DNA of 64,000 bases from an archaeon (GCA_018657525.1 JABHWZ010000005.1:1-64000); one strand, 5' to 3'. Shown: positions 12,072 to 19,729, counted from the stretch's first letter. The notes: generated from the letters alone by a model not told the origin. Made by a program: numbers and translations.

Positions 12072-12388
12072 TGAAATTCTGTGACAAATGCGGTAAACCA
12101 CTTCTTATTGAAAACGAGATTGCTAAATGTAGCTGTGGATATCAGGAAAAAGCAACACCCTTAAATTCAAAAGAAAAAATACAAGAGCCAATTCAAAAAG
12201 GGAAAGGAGTAGCAAAAGATTTAGAAATAGATCAAGGTTTCCCACATCTTTGTAAAAAATGCGGACATGAATTCGCAGAAGTCACAGATTTGGGAGTCTT
12301 CTGGAGCGATGAATCAAGTGTATATTTATTTAAATGTAAAAAATGCCACAATACTGAAAGAGAAGCTTACGGCTCAAGTAATATGTAA
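12071..12388 (+). CDS. TFS/RpoM-like zinc-ribbon protein
   Basis: Two zinc ribbons. The N-terminal one is CDKCGKPLLIENEIAKCSCG. The C-terminal one is CKKCGHEFAEVTDLGVFWSDESSVYLFKCKKC. This layout matches archaeal transcription factor S, related to RPB9 and TFIIS, which stimulates transcript cleavage by RNA polymerase. The catalytic acidic pair of TFS appears as SDESS in the loop. The 105-aa length is normal. It is preceded by a good ribosome-binding site (GAGGAG) and a short overlapping leader ORF. A generic RPB9-like paralog is the alternative. Confidence 0.75.
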   Translation: MKFCDKCGKPLLIENEIAKCSCGYQEKATPLNSKEKIQEPIQKGKGVAKDLEIDQGFPHLCKKCGHEFAEVTDLGVFWSDESSVYLFKCKKCHNTEREAYGSSNM

Positions 12389-12479
12389 AATGAAAACAAA
12401 AATTTGCCAAAAATTATTCTGAATTAACAAAATACCTAAAATAAAAAAAATAAAAAAAGAGAAATCAAGAAAAAGAAAA

Positions 12480-12671
12480 CTATCTTTTCTTTTTCTTAGC
12501 GGCTTTCTTTTTCACGGCTTTCTTTTTCACTGCTTTTTTCTTTACAGCTTTCTTCTTTTTCTTCTTACCGCCTCTTGCCATTACAGCTTCGCAAACATTC
12601 CCTTTTCCATCAACGTAATAAAGATGTCCGGGTTTTCTTGTAATAGCATTTTTTAAAATTACTTTTCCCAT
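12480..12671 (-). CDS. Lysine-rich basic protein, 63 aa
   Basis: The N-terminal 35 residues (MGKVILKNAITRKPGHLYYVDGKGNVCEAVMARGG in outline) form a small conserved-looking domain. The tail is a repeated KKKAV / KKKAAKKKK sequence like histone H1 or bacterial HU tails. Nucleic-acid binding is likely but unproven. The track begins at a TTG; ATG 12671 has a strong AAGGAGG just upstream, unusual among these mostly leaderless genes. Expression is probably high. Confidence 0.75.
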   Translation of the reverse strand: MGKVILKNAITRKPGHLYYVDGKGNVCEAVMARGGKKKKKKAVKKKAVKKKAVKKKAAKKKKR

Positions 12672-12697
12672 TGTCAACCTCCTTTTTGATTATAAGT

Positions 12698-12715
12698 CTG
12701 CGTCAAAAGACGCAG
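12698..12715 (-). promoter_or_regulatory. Perfect 7-bp hairpin before the Lys-rich gene
   Basis: CTGCGTC and GACGCAG flank a four-base loop, upstream of the AAGGAGG ribosome-binding site of the Lys-rich gene and 32 nt below the stop of the DUF192 gene. It could be a leader hairpin or an intrinsic terminator remnant. Nothing here separates these. Confidence 0.4.
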
Positions 12716-12746
12716 CGCCCTATAAATAAGTTAAAATTCTTTTTCT

Positions 12747-13091
12747 TTATAAATCTTTTGTGTCCTCGAGAAGTTTCAAAATTTTAGAATACCGACGAGA
12801 AATAGGTATTTCAATTAATTTAGTAAATTCTTTTTTAGGAGAAATAGAAAATTTCCACAAAGGAATTATCCTTTTTTCTATAACTTTATCGTCGCTATCT
12901 AACCAAATTGCTAAAAAAGGAAAAAATACAAACCAAGAAGTAAGTTTAATCTTTGTATTTTTTTTAAAATCAAAAAGTAAAGCTTTTGCTTTTTCACGAC
13001 GACAAAAAGTTAAACCAATTCCTTTTTGCCACCAATTACAATCCTTAACTTCCAAAAATTCATCTCCAATTTTTATTTTTTTAATTCTCAT
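12747..13091 (-). CDS. DUF192 family protein
   Basis: The family layout is visible: an early CNWWQKGIGLTFCRREKAKALLF block, then SWFVFFPFLAIWLDSDDKVIEKR, then a strand near the C-terminus. DUF192 proteins are small beta-rich proteins, often secreted in bacteria. This copy has no signal peptide. The function is unknown. It lies 7 nt below the zincin gene on the same strand, and four such small genes run in series here. Confidence 0.8.
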   Translation of the reverse strand: MRIKKIKIGDEFLEVKDCNWWQKGIGLTFCRREKAKALLFDFKKNTKIKLTSWFVFFPFLAIWLDSDDKVIEKRIIPLWKFSISPKKEFTKLIEIPISRRYSKILKLLEDTKDL

Positions 13092-13098
13092 TTTTTAA

Positions 13099-13491
13099 CT
13101 ACCACCAACTTTTATTTTTCTGAATACCTTTTTTAGATAAATAAGTTTCATACATTAGATTGACATTTTTCTCATTAACAACATTGTGGTGCTTAAACCC
13201 TCCCCCAAAAGTAAATGGAATATGCATAAGTTCATGAATAATTGTTTTAATCTGATCTTCTTCAGAAAGTTTATCAAATCTTTCAGATAAAAATTCCAAA
13301 GCATAAAACGCATTGACCCCCATTGCCTTTTGCATAAGTTTCCCCAAAGCATGACACCGAGCAATTGTTCTCTTCGAAGATGTTCCAAAACTTCGCAAAC
13401 ATTTAATCTTATCTATTTTAACGTGCGGAAACAAAAGTCCAGAAATCTCTTCAGCTATTGCTTGTAAATCCCCCGCAAATTCATATTTCAT
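13099..13491 (-). CDS. Putative zincin metallopeptidase
   Basis: A zincin active site HELMH (IIHELMHIPFTFGGGFKHH) is clear, with a following His pair (KHH) that may be the third zinc ligand. The 130-aa size and the N-terminal AEEISGLLFPHVKIDKIKC match a family of small archaeal and bacterial putative metallopeptidases. The substrate is unknown. The start overlaps the YkgJ-like stop by 4 nt (13488-13491), so the pair is translationally coupled. Confidence 0.8.
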   Translation of the reverse strand: MKYEFAGDLQAIAEEISGLLFPHVKIDKIKCLRSFGTSSKRTIARCHALGKLMQKAMGVNAFYALEFLSERFDKLSEEDQIKTIIHELMHIPFTFGGGFKHHNVVNEKNVNLMYETYLSKKGIQKNKSWW

Positions 13492-13838
13492 TGCTTCCCA
13501 CCAAATTTCTCACCAACATACTTCTCAACATCTTCAATTGTCTTAAAAATTAATTCATCTTTATAACCTTCAAAAACACAATCCTCCTCAGAATACTCAC
13601 AACAAATTTTTGGACGTTGACTATAAATATGGCACTTATTATTTTCCATTAAATGTTCACACGGAGTCAAAAATTCAACATACCACTTACTCTCCTCCAC
13701 AAAAACATTAACATTCTTATGGCAAACATACCATTTAATATTTTCAAAATCTTCTTTCTCCTCTGGCTCATCTATCTCTACAGCCACATGCTTACAACAC
13801 TTCGCATCACATCCCTCACAATTTTTATATCTCATCAT
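13488..13838 (-). CDS. YkgJ-family cysteine-cluster protein
   Basis: N-terminal cysteine cluster CEGCDAKCCKH, then CEHL, CHIYSQRPKICCEY and CVF. This is the YkgJ/UPF0153 pattern (CxxxCxxCC ... RPxxC), proposed to chelate zinc or iron. The biochemical role is not established. It overlaps both neighbours by a few bases, so DUF167, YkgJ-like and zincin genes form one operon. ATG 13835 is an equally possible start. Confidence 0.85.
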   Translation of the reverse strand: MMRYKNCEGCDAKCCKHVAVEIDEPEEKEDFENIKWYVCHKNVNVFVEESKWYVEFLTPCEHLMENNKCHIYSQRPKICCEYSEEDCVFEGYKDELIFKTIEDVEKYVGEKFGGKQ

Positions 13839-14043
13839 TCATTTCTACAATTTTATTTTTACTTTTTAATCCTCCAATCAATTTTACTTCTTTTTTAAAA
13901 TATCTCTTAAAAATTTTAACCAAACCAAGATTAGCTTTCCCTTCAATTGGTTTTTCTTTAATCCATACCTCAAACTTTTCCTCAGAAATTTTCTCAACTT
14001 TCTCTTGCGAACTTCCAGGATGCAATCGAATTTTAAATCTCAT
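13825..14043 (-). CDS. DUF167 (YggU-like) protein
   Basis: Small alpha-beta protein of the UPF0235/DUF167 family. The hallmark LHPGSSQEKVE near the N-terminus and KPIEGKANLGLVKIFKRYFKKEVKLIGGLKSKNKIVE are both present. The track start is too early. ATG 14043 (MRFKIRLHPG) fits the family and lies about 27 bp below a TATA-like ATATTTATAA, so the mRNA is probably leaderless. Function unknown. It is the first gene of the YkgJ/zincin operon and is divergent from the gene at 14080. Confidence 0.88.
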   Translation of the reverse strand: MRFKIRLHPGSSQEKVEKISEEKFEVWIKEKPIEGKANLGLVKIFKRYFKKEVKLIGGLKSKNKIVEMNDEI

Positions 14044-14048
14044 AAAAA

Positions 14049-14072
14049 CATTAATAAACTTTAGATTATAAA
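14049..14072. promoter_or_regulatory. Divergent overlapping TATA elements
   Basis: TTAATAAAC (14049-14057) lies about 26 bp before ATG 14080 on the plus strand. ATTATAAATA (14063-14072) lies about 25 bp before ATG 14043 on the minus strand. Both genes would be leaderless and their promoters interleave. Confidence 0.5.
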
Positions 14073-14079
14073 TATTCAC

Positions 14080-14397
14080 ATGCCAGAACCGATTACAATA
14101 AAAGGGATTGAAAAAATTACAGAAGAAGAAAAATCAATTATTAACAAACTTATAAATTCTAGATTTGAAAAAATTCAAAGACAAGTCAAAAACGAAACCT
14201 CAATTAAAGTTGTAGTGAAAACCCATGAAGTAGAAAGCAACAGAAAAAAATACGGCATAGAAATTACAGCCCAAATTGCGAACAATCATTTTAAATCAAG
14301 CGAATCCGACTGGAAACTTTCAGAAGCATTAAACAAAGCCCTAGACAAAATACAAACTGAAATAGAGCATAAACTTCACGTCAGCGAGCAACATTAA
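14080..14397 (+). CDS. Hypothetical protein, possibly HPF/RaiA-like
   Basis: A 105-aa protein with pattern helix, strand (TSIKVVVKTHEVES), strand (KYGIEITAQIANNHFKSSESD), long helix (SEALNKALDKIQTEIEHKL). This order resembles the double-stranded-RNA-binding-like fold of ribosome hibernation factors, and DPANN genomes often carry such small proteins. No diagnostic residues confirm it, so the assignment is tentative. Confidence 0.6.
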   Translation: MPEPITIKGIEKITEEEKSIINKLINSRFEKIQRQVKNETSIKVVVKTHEVESNRKKYGIEITAQIANNHFKSSESDWKLSEALNKALDKIQTEIEHKLHVSEQH

Positions 14398-14506
14398 AAA
14401 ACCAAAAAATAAACTTAATAAAATTTACTTTTTCGCAATTAAAATTTATAGAAGATATATTTTTGATTACAATAATCTTTATAAATATAAAATTTTTGAG
14501 TAAATT

Positions 14507-14953
14507 ATGACACAAAATACTTTTCGGAAATGGGGGAAAGGAATAAAAAAAGCAGTGGGAATAGGAGGATTATCATTAATATTGGCAGGCTGCAGGGATG
14601 ATGCAGCAATTGCTTCTCACAATCTTTCCAAAGCAGCTGATAACTTTGAAGTCAATAGAAGAGTGGTGTTTTTCAATGGAATTACTGACAAATATCTACT
14701 AAGTATTGAAGGTAGATGTTCAATTAAAACTGATAAGATAGATAAACAACTAGAAGTCACTTGCAGAACAGGCCCGAATACATACAAAAAGCATTTTTTA
14801 GGTCTTTCGGATAATGTTTCTTATTTTGTTGAACAACTAAATCCTGTTGAGACTAGCACATATCATTATAGAGTAACTTTTAAACCCCAACAAATTTTGC
14901 CTGATATTGATCTTCGAGTAGATACTACTGATTTACCAAAATCACAAAATTAA
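14507..14953 (+). CDS. Phage-type beta-sandwich lipoprotein
   Basis: The N-terminus is a lipoprotein signal: basic KKAVGIGG, hydrophobic LSLILAGC with a lipobox Cys near residue 29. The mature part (ASHNLSKAADNFEVNRRVVF, GRCSI, YKKHFLGLSDNVSYFVEQL, YHYRVTFKP, DIDLR) closely matches, from memory, small lipoproteins common in tailed bacteriophages and prophages. It was probably acquired from such a source. No other phage gene adjoins it. A TATA-like CTTTATAAAT lies about 30 bp before the ATG. Confidence 0.75.
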   Translation: MTQNTFRKWGKGIKKAVGIGGLSLILAGCRDDAAIASHNLSKAADNFEVNRRVVFFNGITDKYLLSIEGRCSIKTDKIDKQLEVTCRTGPNTYKKHFLGLSDNVSYFVEQLNPVETSTYHYRVTFKPQQILPDIDLRVDTTDLPKSQN

Positions 14954-15013
14954 TTATTTTAATTTCTATTAATTTTTTAATCAAATACAAAAAATAAAAA
15001 ACCTATTTAAAAC

Positions 15014-16210
15014 CTACCCACAAACAATTTCTAAAGCATCACAATTTTGCAACTCATAATCTTTTCCAAGAGCTCTTTTTGTACGCGCATTTATTGCACG
15101 AATAAAATTTTTACCAAAATCAGTATGCAAAAAATAAGCAAAATCTAAAGCAGTTGAACCTTTTGGAAGTAAAAAACAATCCGGCAAAATATTTCCTTTA
15201 GAATCTTCAAGCTTATTTGCCGACGCTGGGAAAATAGCAAGATAACCTAATAAATCAAAAACAGACGCATTCAAAATTTCTTGAACTCCTGTCCCATTGT
15301 ATTTATCCAAAACATTTTTCTTAATTTTATCTAAACCTTTTTTCTGACTATCATTTAAATCCCCAATTATCTTAAAATCTTTTTCACCAGGAATATACTC
15401 AATTAACCCTGCCTTAGCAGCCTGTCGCAAAGCAAGTTCTGAATCAGCCGAGCAAAGATAAATCAAATAATCTGGAAACTTTTTCCGCAGCTTTTTAATA
15501 TTTTCTTCAGCAGTAGGAAAATCACATTTATTTGCCGCAATAATCATTGGCTTAGTAACTTTTCTCAAACTCGAAGCAAACTGCATTATCTGATCTTCTT
15601 TCCAATTGCTTGGTGACCCATCCAATTTTAATTTTAATAAAACCTCTTTAACCTGATCCTCATTAACCTTCAAACCAGAAAATTGAGTCGCAACTGCATT
15701 AGCAAAACTTGGTCCCCCTTGCTGTTTACTTTCTAACTCTGCTTTCCTAGCAAAAGTTTTCCACGCTTTCATAAAAATATTATAATACCATTTATCCAAT
15801 TCTTTATCTAACATCAAAATATCTTCACAAGGATTATGTCCTTCAGTTGGTTTACCTTCGATATCAGTTGTTCCAGAAGCGTCCACAATATGCATAAACA
15901 CATCTGCTTTTCGCAAATCATCTAAAAACTGATTTCCCAATCCCTTTCCTTCAGACGCCCCTTCCACTAATCCAGCAACATCCATCAATTCAACTGGCAC
16001 GAATCTTGCGCCATTCACACAATATCCATGATTAGGATTACATTGAACTCCAAATTCTTTATCAATACAATTTACTTTAACATAACCTACTCCATGATTT
16101 GCTTTAATTGTTGTAAAAGGATACAAAGCAATATCAACCTCCGCTAGAGTCGCAGCTTTAAAAAAAGTTGATTTTCCTACAGATGGCTTTCCAACAAGTC
16201 CGAGTAACAT
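15014..16210 (-). CDS. ychF: YchF/Obg-family translation-associated GTPase
   Basis: P-loop GLVGKPSVGKSTFF at the N-terminus, switch II DVAGLVEGASEGKGLGNQFLDDLRKAD, base-recognition motif AANKCD near residue 235, and a C-terminal TGS-like domain (TALDFAYFLHTDFGKNFIRA). The family binds ribosomes, and the bacterial member hydrolyses ATP as well as GTP. The 398-aa length is typical of archaeal members, which carry the insert HNPCEDILMLDKELDKWY. ATG 16210 begins directly with MLLGLVGKP. Confidence 0.93.
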   Translation of the reverse strand: MLLGLVGKPSVGKSTFFKAATLAEVDIALYPFTTIKANHGVGYVKVNCIDKEFGVQCNPNHGYCVNGARFVPVELMDVAGLVEGASEGKGLGNQFLDDLRKADVFMHIVDASGTTDIEGKPTEGHNPCEDILMLDKELDKWYYNIFMKAWKTFARKAELESKQQGGPSFANAVATQFSGLKVNEDQVKEVLLKLKLDGSPSNWKEDQIMQFASSLRKVTKPMIIAANKCDFPTAEENIKKLRKKFPDYLIYLCSADSELALRQAAKAGLIEYIPGEKDFKIIGDLNDSQKKGLDKIKKNVLDKYNGTGVQEILNASVFDLLGYLAIFPASANKLEDSKGNILPDCFLLPKGSTALDFAYFLHTDFGKNFIRAINARTKRALGKDYELQNCDALEIVCG

Positions 16211-16241
16211 ATAGATTAAATAAAATCAAGGATATAAAAAC

Positions 16242-16502
16242 TTATTTATAATTCGGAGAAAGAGAATAACCTTCCAAAGTATATTTCCAAACTCCATTTT
16301 TAACAAGATAATCAACTAAAAAAAGCGAATCAATTCCCCCTTTGGAAAGAAGGTCCCACTCTTGTTTAGATAATTTTCTTCGAATATCTTCAAAACTCAT
16401 ACCTTGCTCAATACCTGATGAAAGTTTTTTAACAATTTCAGATTCAGTAGATTCAAAGAGCAATTCATCTAGCCGAGAAATCAAACTTAATTTTTCACCC
16501 AT
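16242..16502 (-). CDS. Hypothetical protein, 86 aa
   Basis: ATG 16502 (MGEKLSLISRLDELLF) is preferred to the upstream TTG. The protein is mostly helical and ends YTLEGYSLSPNYK. No motif is recognised. It lies 31 nt upstream of ychF on the same strand and is probably co-transcribed. Confidence 0.6.
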   Translation of the reverse strand: MGEKLSLISRLDELLFESTESEIVKKLSSGIEQGMSFEDIRRKLSKQEWDLLSKGGIDSLFLVDYLVKNGVWKYTLEGYSLSPNYK

Positions 16503-16588
16503 AATCAAAAAAATAAAAACTTCTTTTTAAAGATAATTAAGGTGAACTCTATAAAGACCTAAAAAATCATAGTTTAAGAAATTAACTA

Positions 16589-16672
16589 TGAGCCTACTCA
16601 GATTTCGTCGCTTCGCTCTCTACTCTATAGAACATTTTTTGCTATGGCAAAAAACATAAACCGAGGACCTCT
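16589..16672 (-). repeat. Duplicated tRNA-Ile 3' half with insertion in the T loop
   Basis: On the minus strand, AGAGGTCCTCGGTT (from 16672) and AAATCTGAGTAGGCTCA (to 16589) repeat the T-arm and 3' acceptor strand of the tRNA at 16721-16842. They are split by about 53 nt inside the T loop. The T stem still pairs (CTCGG/CTGAG). The insert contains an 8-bp hairpin (TTTTTTGC/GCAAAAAA). No matching 5' half is present. It may be a remnant of integration at the tRNA 3' end or a decayed tRNA copy. Confidence 0.55.
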
Positions 16673-16720
16673 ATGTCGAGTTTACTCGATATTCGAACTT
16701 GTTCGAAGATTCTTGGTTAA

Positions 16721-16842
16721 TGAGCCTACTCGGATTTTAACCGAGGACCTCTGCCTCTCTTAGAGATTTCTAGAGAGAAAACAACCCAAACGGATTGAAC
16801 TCATATAAGAGCAGCGCTCTGAACAGACTGAGCTATAGGCTC
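16721..16842 (-). tRNA. tRNA-Ile(UAU) with a 47-nt intron
   Basis: Acceptor GAGCCTA/TAGGCTC, D arm GCTC...GAGC, anticodon stem CTGCT/GGCAG, T arm CTCGG-TTAAAAT-CCGAG, discriminator A, no encoded CCA. The anticodon loop is CTTATA plus A, so bases 34-36 are UAU. The intron (16757-16803) is at the canonical 37/38 site. Splice junctions form a bulge-helix-bulge: 3-nt bulges TAT and AGA separated by a CTTA/TAAG helix. Most archaea read AUA with tRNA-Ile(CAU) modified by TiaS; a UAU anticodon is known in a few lineages such as Nanoarchaeum. Confidence 0.88.
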
Positions 16843-16901
16843 GTTTAAAATAAAAGAAATGGAGCATATTTAAAATTATTCATTCTGAAAATTCCGGCAA
16901 T

Positions 16902-17345
16902 TTATTTATAATATGGCACTTCCAAAGAAGAACTAATTTTTAACAAACCCTTTGGCCTTATTTCCCAAAACTGAAATCTATCCTCAGGCAATTCAGTAAG
17001 AGGCACCAACCCCAAAATTTCCTTATTACCCATTAAATATCCAAGAGTTTTTCTTATCCCTCCAAATCTTTGATAATCTATCGGCCCTCTAAATTCAAAA
17101 AAAACAAAATGCAAAAAATTATCCATCCCAGAAAATTTCAATCTCTCTCTAACACGTCCAGTTAAATCTTCACTAATTTTTATTGCAGTAAAATATTCCT
17201 CCGACAATGTAACAAAAACCGGACGAAAACCCTCTCCCCGAGATTCAAGAAGATTAGAAATACCTTTCGCCACCTTTGCTGTTCTTTTAAGGTGCAATTT
17301 ATAATCAGTCTGCATAGCCAACTCGTTACCCCAATCCCTTTTCAT
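16902..17345 (-). CDS. Hypothetical protein, 147 aa
   Basis: Unrecognised soluble protein with alternating helix and strand (FRPVFVTLSEEYFTAIKIS, DNFLHFVFFEFRGPIDYQRF). No cysteine pair, P-loop or signal peptide. A second Met at codon 11 (MQTDYKLHLKR) could be the start. It is divergent from the HAD gene, and its promoter would lie in the 100-bp gap. Confidence 0.6.
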   Translation of the reverse strand: MKRDWGNELAMQTDYKLHLKRTAKVAKGISNLLESRGEGFRPVFVTLSEEYFTAIKISEDLTGRVRERLKFSGMDNFLHFVFFEFRGPIDYQRFGGIRKTLGYLMGNKEILGLVPLTELPEDRFQFWEIRPKGLLKISSSLEVPYYK

Positions 17346-17446
17346 TAAAAAACAAATTCTTCAAACTTAATAAATTTTATTGATATCAAAAACCCAATCA
17401 AACCATTAAAACAAAAATCTAAAAACTATCTCTACCTAAAAATTAT

Positions 17447-18178
17447 ATGGAATATAAAGCATATAGTTTTGATTTAGACGACAACTTACTAAAACTTCCA
17501 ACAAAAGTTTTTCTAGAAGATGCAAAAGGAAATCTAAAAGAGTTCTCAACGCTAAATTTTGAAAAAATTCGCCCTCAAATGAAAAAACTTGGATTCAAAA
17601 CAAATTCAAATTCATTCAAAAGTTTTGAAGACAACAAACAATTTTTAAAAGACATAGAAAAAGCAACTCTAGCAGGAAGCTGGAAAAATATTGAAACCTG
17701 TTTAGTAAAACACGCTAGCATATTTGCGATCATCACAGCGAGAAGGCACAACCCAGAGACATTAAAACAAGGAATTAAAAGAGCTATTCTCAAAAACTTT
17801 TCTAAAGAGCAATTAGAAAAATTCTCAAAAAAATTCATAGAAAAATATTCAATAAAAAAAATAGGAAACCAAAAATTCTCTGAAAAAATCCTAGATCAAT
17901 ATTTAGAATTATGCAAGTTTTATCCAGTCAACAATCCAGAAATTAAAAAACAATTTAATTCTGAAGATACAAGTGAATTAAAATCATTCGCATTTGCAGA
18001 TTTTCAAAAATATATTAACAACCATGTAAAAGAAAATTTCGGAGCAGAAACAAAAATAAAAATAGGATTCTCAGATGATTCTATAACTCATTTAAATAAA
18101 ATGATTAATGAAATTTTAAAAGAACACGGATTATTTTTTTATCAGACAAAAAATAAAGGCAAAACATTGTTAAGTTAA
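17447..18178 (+). CDS. HAD-like hydrolase
   Basis: Haloacid-dehalogenase-fold protein. Motif I is YSFDLDDNLL with the nucleophile and acid aspartates near residues 9 and 11. Motif II is the Thr in AIITAR. Motif IV is GFSDDS near residue 205, before the C-terminal helix. A large helical insert of over 80 residues lies between motifs II and IV. The substrate is unknown. It is very Lys-rich. A phosphatase is likely but not specific. Confidence 0.75.
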   Translation: MEYKAYSFDLDDNLLKLPTKVFLEDAKGNLKEFSTLNFEKIRPQMKKLGFKTNSNSFKSFEDNKQFLKDIEKATLAGSWKNIETCLVKHASIFAIITARRHNPETLKQGIKRAILKNFSKEQLEKFSKKFIEKYSIKKIGNQKFSEKILDQYLELCKFYPVNNPEIKKQFNSEDTSELKSFAFADFQKYINNHVKENFGAETKIKIGFSDDSITHLNKMINEILKEHGLFFYQTKNKGKTLLS

Positions 18179-18238
18179 ATTATAATTAATAACTACAAGT
18201 AGTTACCTTTAAAAAGCAAATTGGATTCTGATATTTAT

Positions 18239-18311
18239 GCCCCTATAGTACAGAGGCCAAGTATGCTGCCCTTTCAAGGCAGTGACCCGAGTTCGAATCT
18301 CGGTGGGGGCG
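18239..18311 (+). tRNA. tRNA-Glu(UUC)
   Basis: Acceptor GCCCCTA/TGGGGGC, anticodon stem CTGCC/GGCAG, loop CTTTCAA giving anticodon UUC, T arm with GTTCGAATC, discriminator G, no encoded CCA and no intron. The 64-aa ORF on the track across this interval is a shadow. An integrase-like fragment begins 94 nt downstream. Confidence 0.93.
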
Positions 18312-18404
18312 TAAAGGGTTTTTGTGATTTCGACGGGACTCTTTTTTACTTTTATGTCATAAAGAGTCCATTCTATTTATTAAAACAAGGAGATTTTCTC
18401 GAAG

Positions 18405-18491
18405 ATGAAAATTGATCCTTACAAACATAAAGAACGTTATCTTACATGGAAGAAAAGCATCGAGAATGGGATCATAGGAATAAAAAAATAA
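18405..18491 (+). pseudogene. Integrase-like N-terminal remnant, 28 aa
   Basis: ATG 18405 reads MKIDPYKHKERYLTWKKSI then NGIIGIKK and stops. The opening KIDPYKHKERY..WK resembles, from memory, the N-terminal SAM-like domain of archaeal tyrosine recombinases, which then continues for about 300 residues. Here it ends after 28 codons, one base before the M20 peptidase gene. Its place just below tRNA-Glu fits an old tRNA-targeted element. An AAGGAG lies about 14 nt before the ATG. Confidence 0.45.
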
Positions 18492-18492
18492 A

Positions 18493-19707
18493 ATGACTGA
18501 AGCTAAAAATTTATTACTTGATTTATTAAAATTTGATACTCAAAATAGCGACGAGTTTGATAATGAAAATTTATTTAGAGGGGAAACAATAGAAGCTCTA
18601 AAATTTATAGAAATACGACTAAAAAAGATTCCAAATATAAAAACAGAAATTACTCGATATGATTTGGAAAATTATGTAGGAACAATAAAAGAAACTTTTA
18701 CAAATAGGGGATTTTTAATCGCCCACGGAGATTTTAATACTTTACTTCCAAATATATTATTTCAAGGACACATAGATACAGTCCCGTTCGGAGAATTCCC
18801 AGGCAATCCCCTTGGAGAATTTGACAGCAATTTAATTAGAGGGAGAGGAGCCTGTGATATGAAAGGTTCTTTAACTGGTATGATTCTAGCTTTCGAAAAA
18901 CTAGTAAACAATTCAAATAGAAAATTTAATCCTATTTTACTCATCACATCTGACGAAGAGGCTAGGAATTTTGCAGGAATTAAAAAATTTATATCTCAAA
19001 ACACAATCCCAATAGAATTTGCAATTTGTGGAGAACCAAGCAATTTTCAAATTTTTAATAAATTTAAAGGAGTAACTTCAAGAGCAATAAAAATAAAGGG
19101 TAAAGCAGCACACGGAGCTAGGCCACAAGAAGGGATAAATGCCATAATAAAATCAAACCAAATTTTAACTCTCTTAGAAAAATATGCCAATGAACTAGGT
19201 AAAAATCCAGAACCCATATTTAAAAGTGATTCAATTCATAGTCAATATTCCACACTAAATGTAGGAAAAATATCTGGAGGAATTAAAGTGAATGCAGTTC
19301 CCTCAACATGCTTAATTGAATTCGAAATGCGTTTAGTTAAACCATTAAGCCATTATGAAAATGAACTTGAAGAACAAATCTTTTCTCAACTCAAGGAAAC
19401 AGACTATAAATTAATAGAAAATTTTTCATTTAATCCTTTACTTATATTAGAACAAAATAATCCTTTACTAAAAAATTTAAAAAAATCCATAGAAAAGGAA
19501 ATTGGAGAGGTAAGAGAAGGAGTTATGGAAGGATTTAGTGAAGCAACTCTCCTTAATTTAAATGAGATTTGTACAATTGTTTTTGGCCCAGGAGACTTAA
19601 AATATGCCCATAGTTCTGAAGAACAAATACCAATTGCAGATATTGAAAAATACATAGATATTCTAGTTGACTTCGGATTAAATACACCCTCACCAACAAA
19701 CCTATAA
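18493..19707 (+). CDS. M20-family metallopeptidase (ArgE/DapE/CPG2-like)
   Basis: Di-zinc amidohydrolase. The first metal ligand and acid are in FQGHIDTVPFGE. The bridging Asp is in GRGACDMKGSLTGM, the general base in TSDEEA (residues around 155), and the dimerisation-domain His in GKAAHGARPQEG. The C-terminal ligand His is in YAHSSEEQIPI. The 404-aa length is normal. Substrates in the family are acetyl-ornithine, succinyl-diaminopimelate or dipeptides, and none can be chosen here. No amino-acid biosynthesis genes flank it. Confidence 0.9.
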   Translation: MTEAKNLLLDLLKFDTQNSDEFDNENLFRGETIEALKFIEIRLKKIPNIKTEITRYDLENYVGTIKETFTNRGFLIAHGDFNTLLPNILFQGHIDTVPFGEFPGNPLGEFDSNLIRGRGACDMKGSLTGMILAFEKLVNNSNRKFNPILLITSDEEARNFAGIKKFISQNTIPIEFAICGEPSNFQIFNKFKGVTSRAIKIKGKAAHGARPQEGINAIIKSNQILTLLEKYANELGKNPEPIFKSDSIHSQYSTLNVGKISGGIKVNAVPSTCLIEFEMRLVKPLSHYENELEEQIFSQLKETDYKLIENFSFNPLLILEQNNPLLKNLKKSIEKEIGEVREGVMEGFSEATLLNLNEICTIVFGPGDLKYAHSSEEQIPIADIEKYIDILVDFGLNTPSPTNL

Positions 19708-19729
19708 ACTCCTCGCCCCTAATCAGCCC

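Noticed and set aside
16589-16672. A trans-spliced (split) tRNA 3' half
   Set aside because: It lacks the anticodon-stem strand and a leader complementary to any 5' half seen here, and an intact tRNA-Ile lies beside it.
18221-18415. 64-aa plus-strand ORF
   Set aside because: It runs straight through the tRNA-Glu gene and has no protein-like features.
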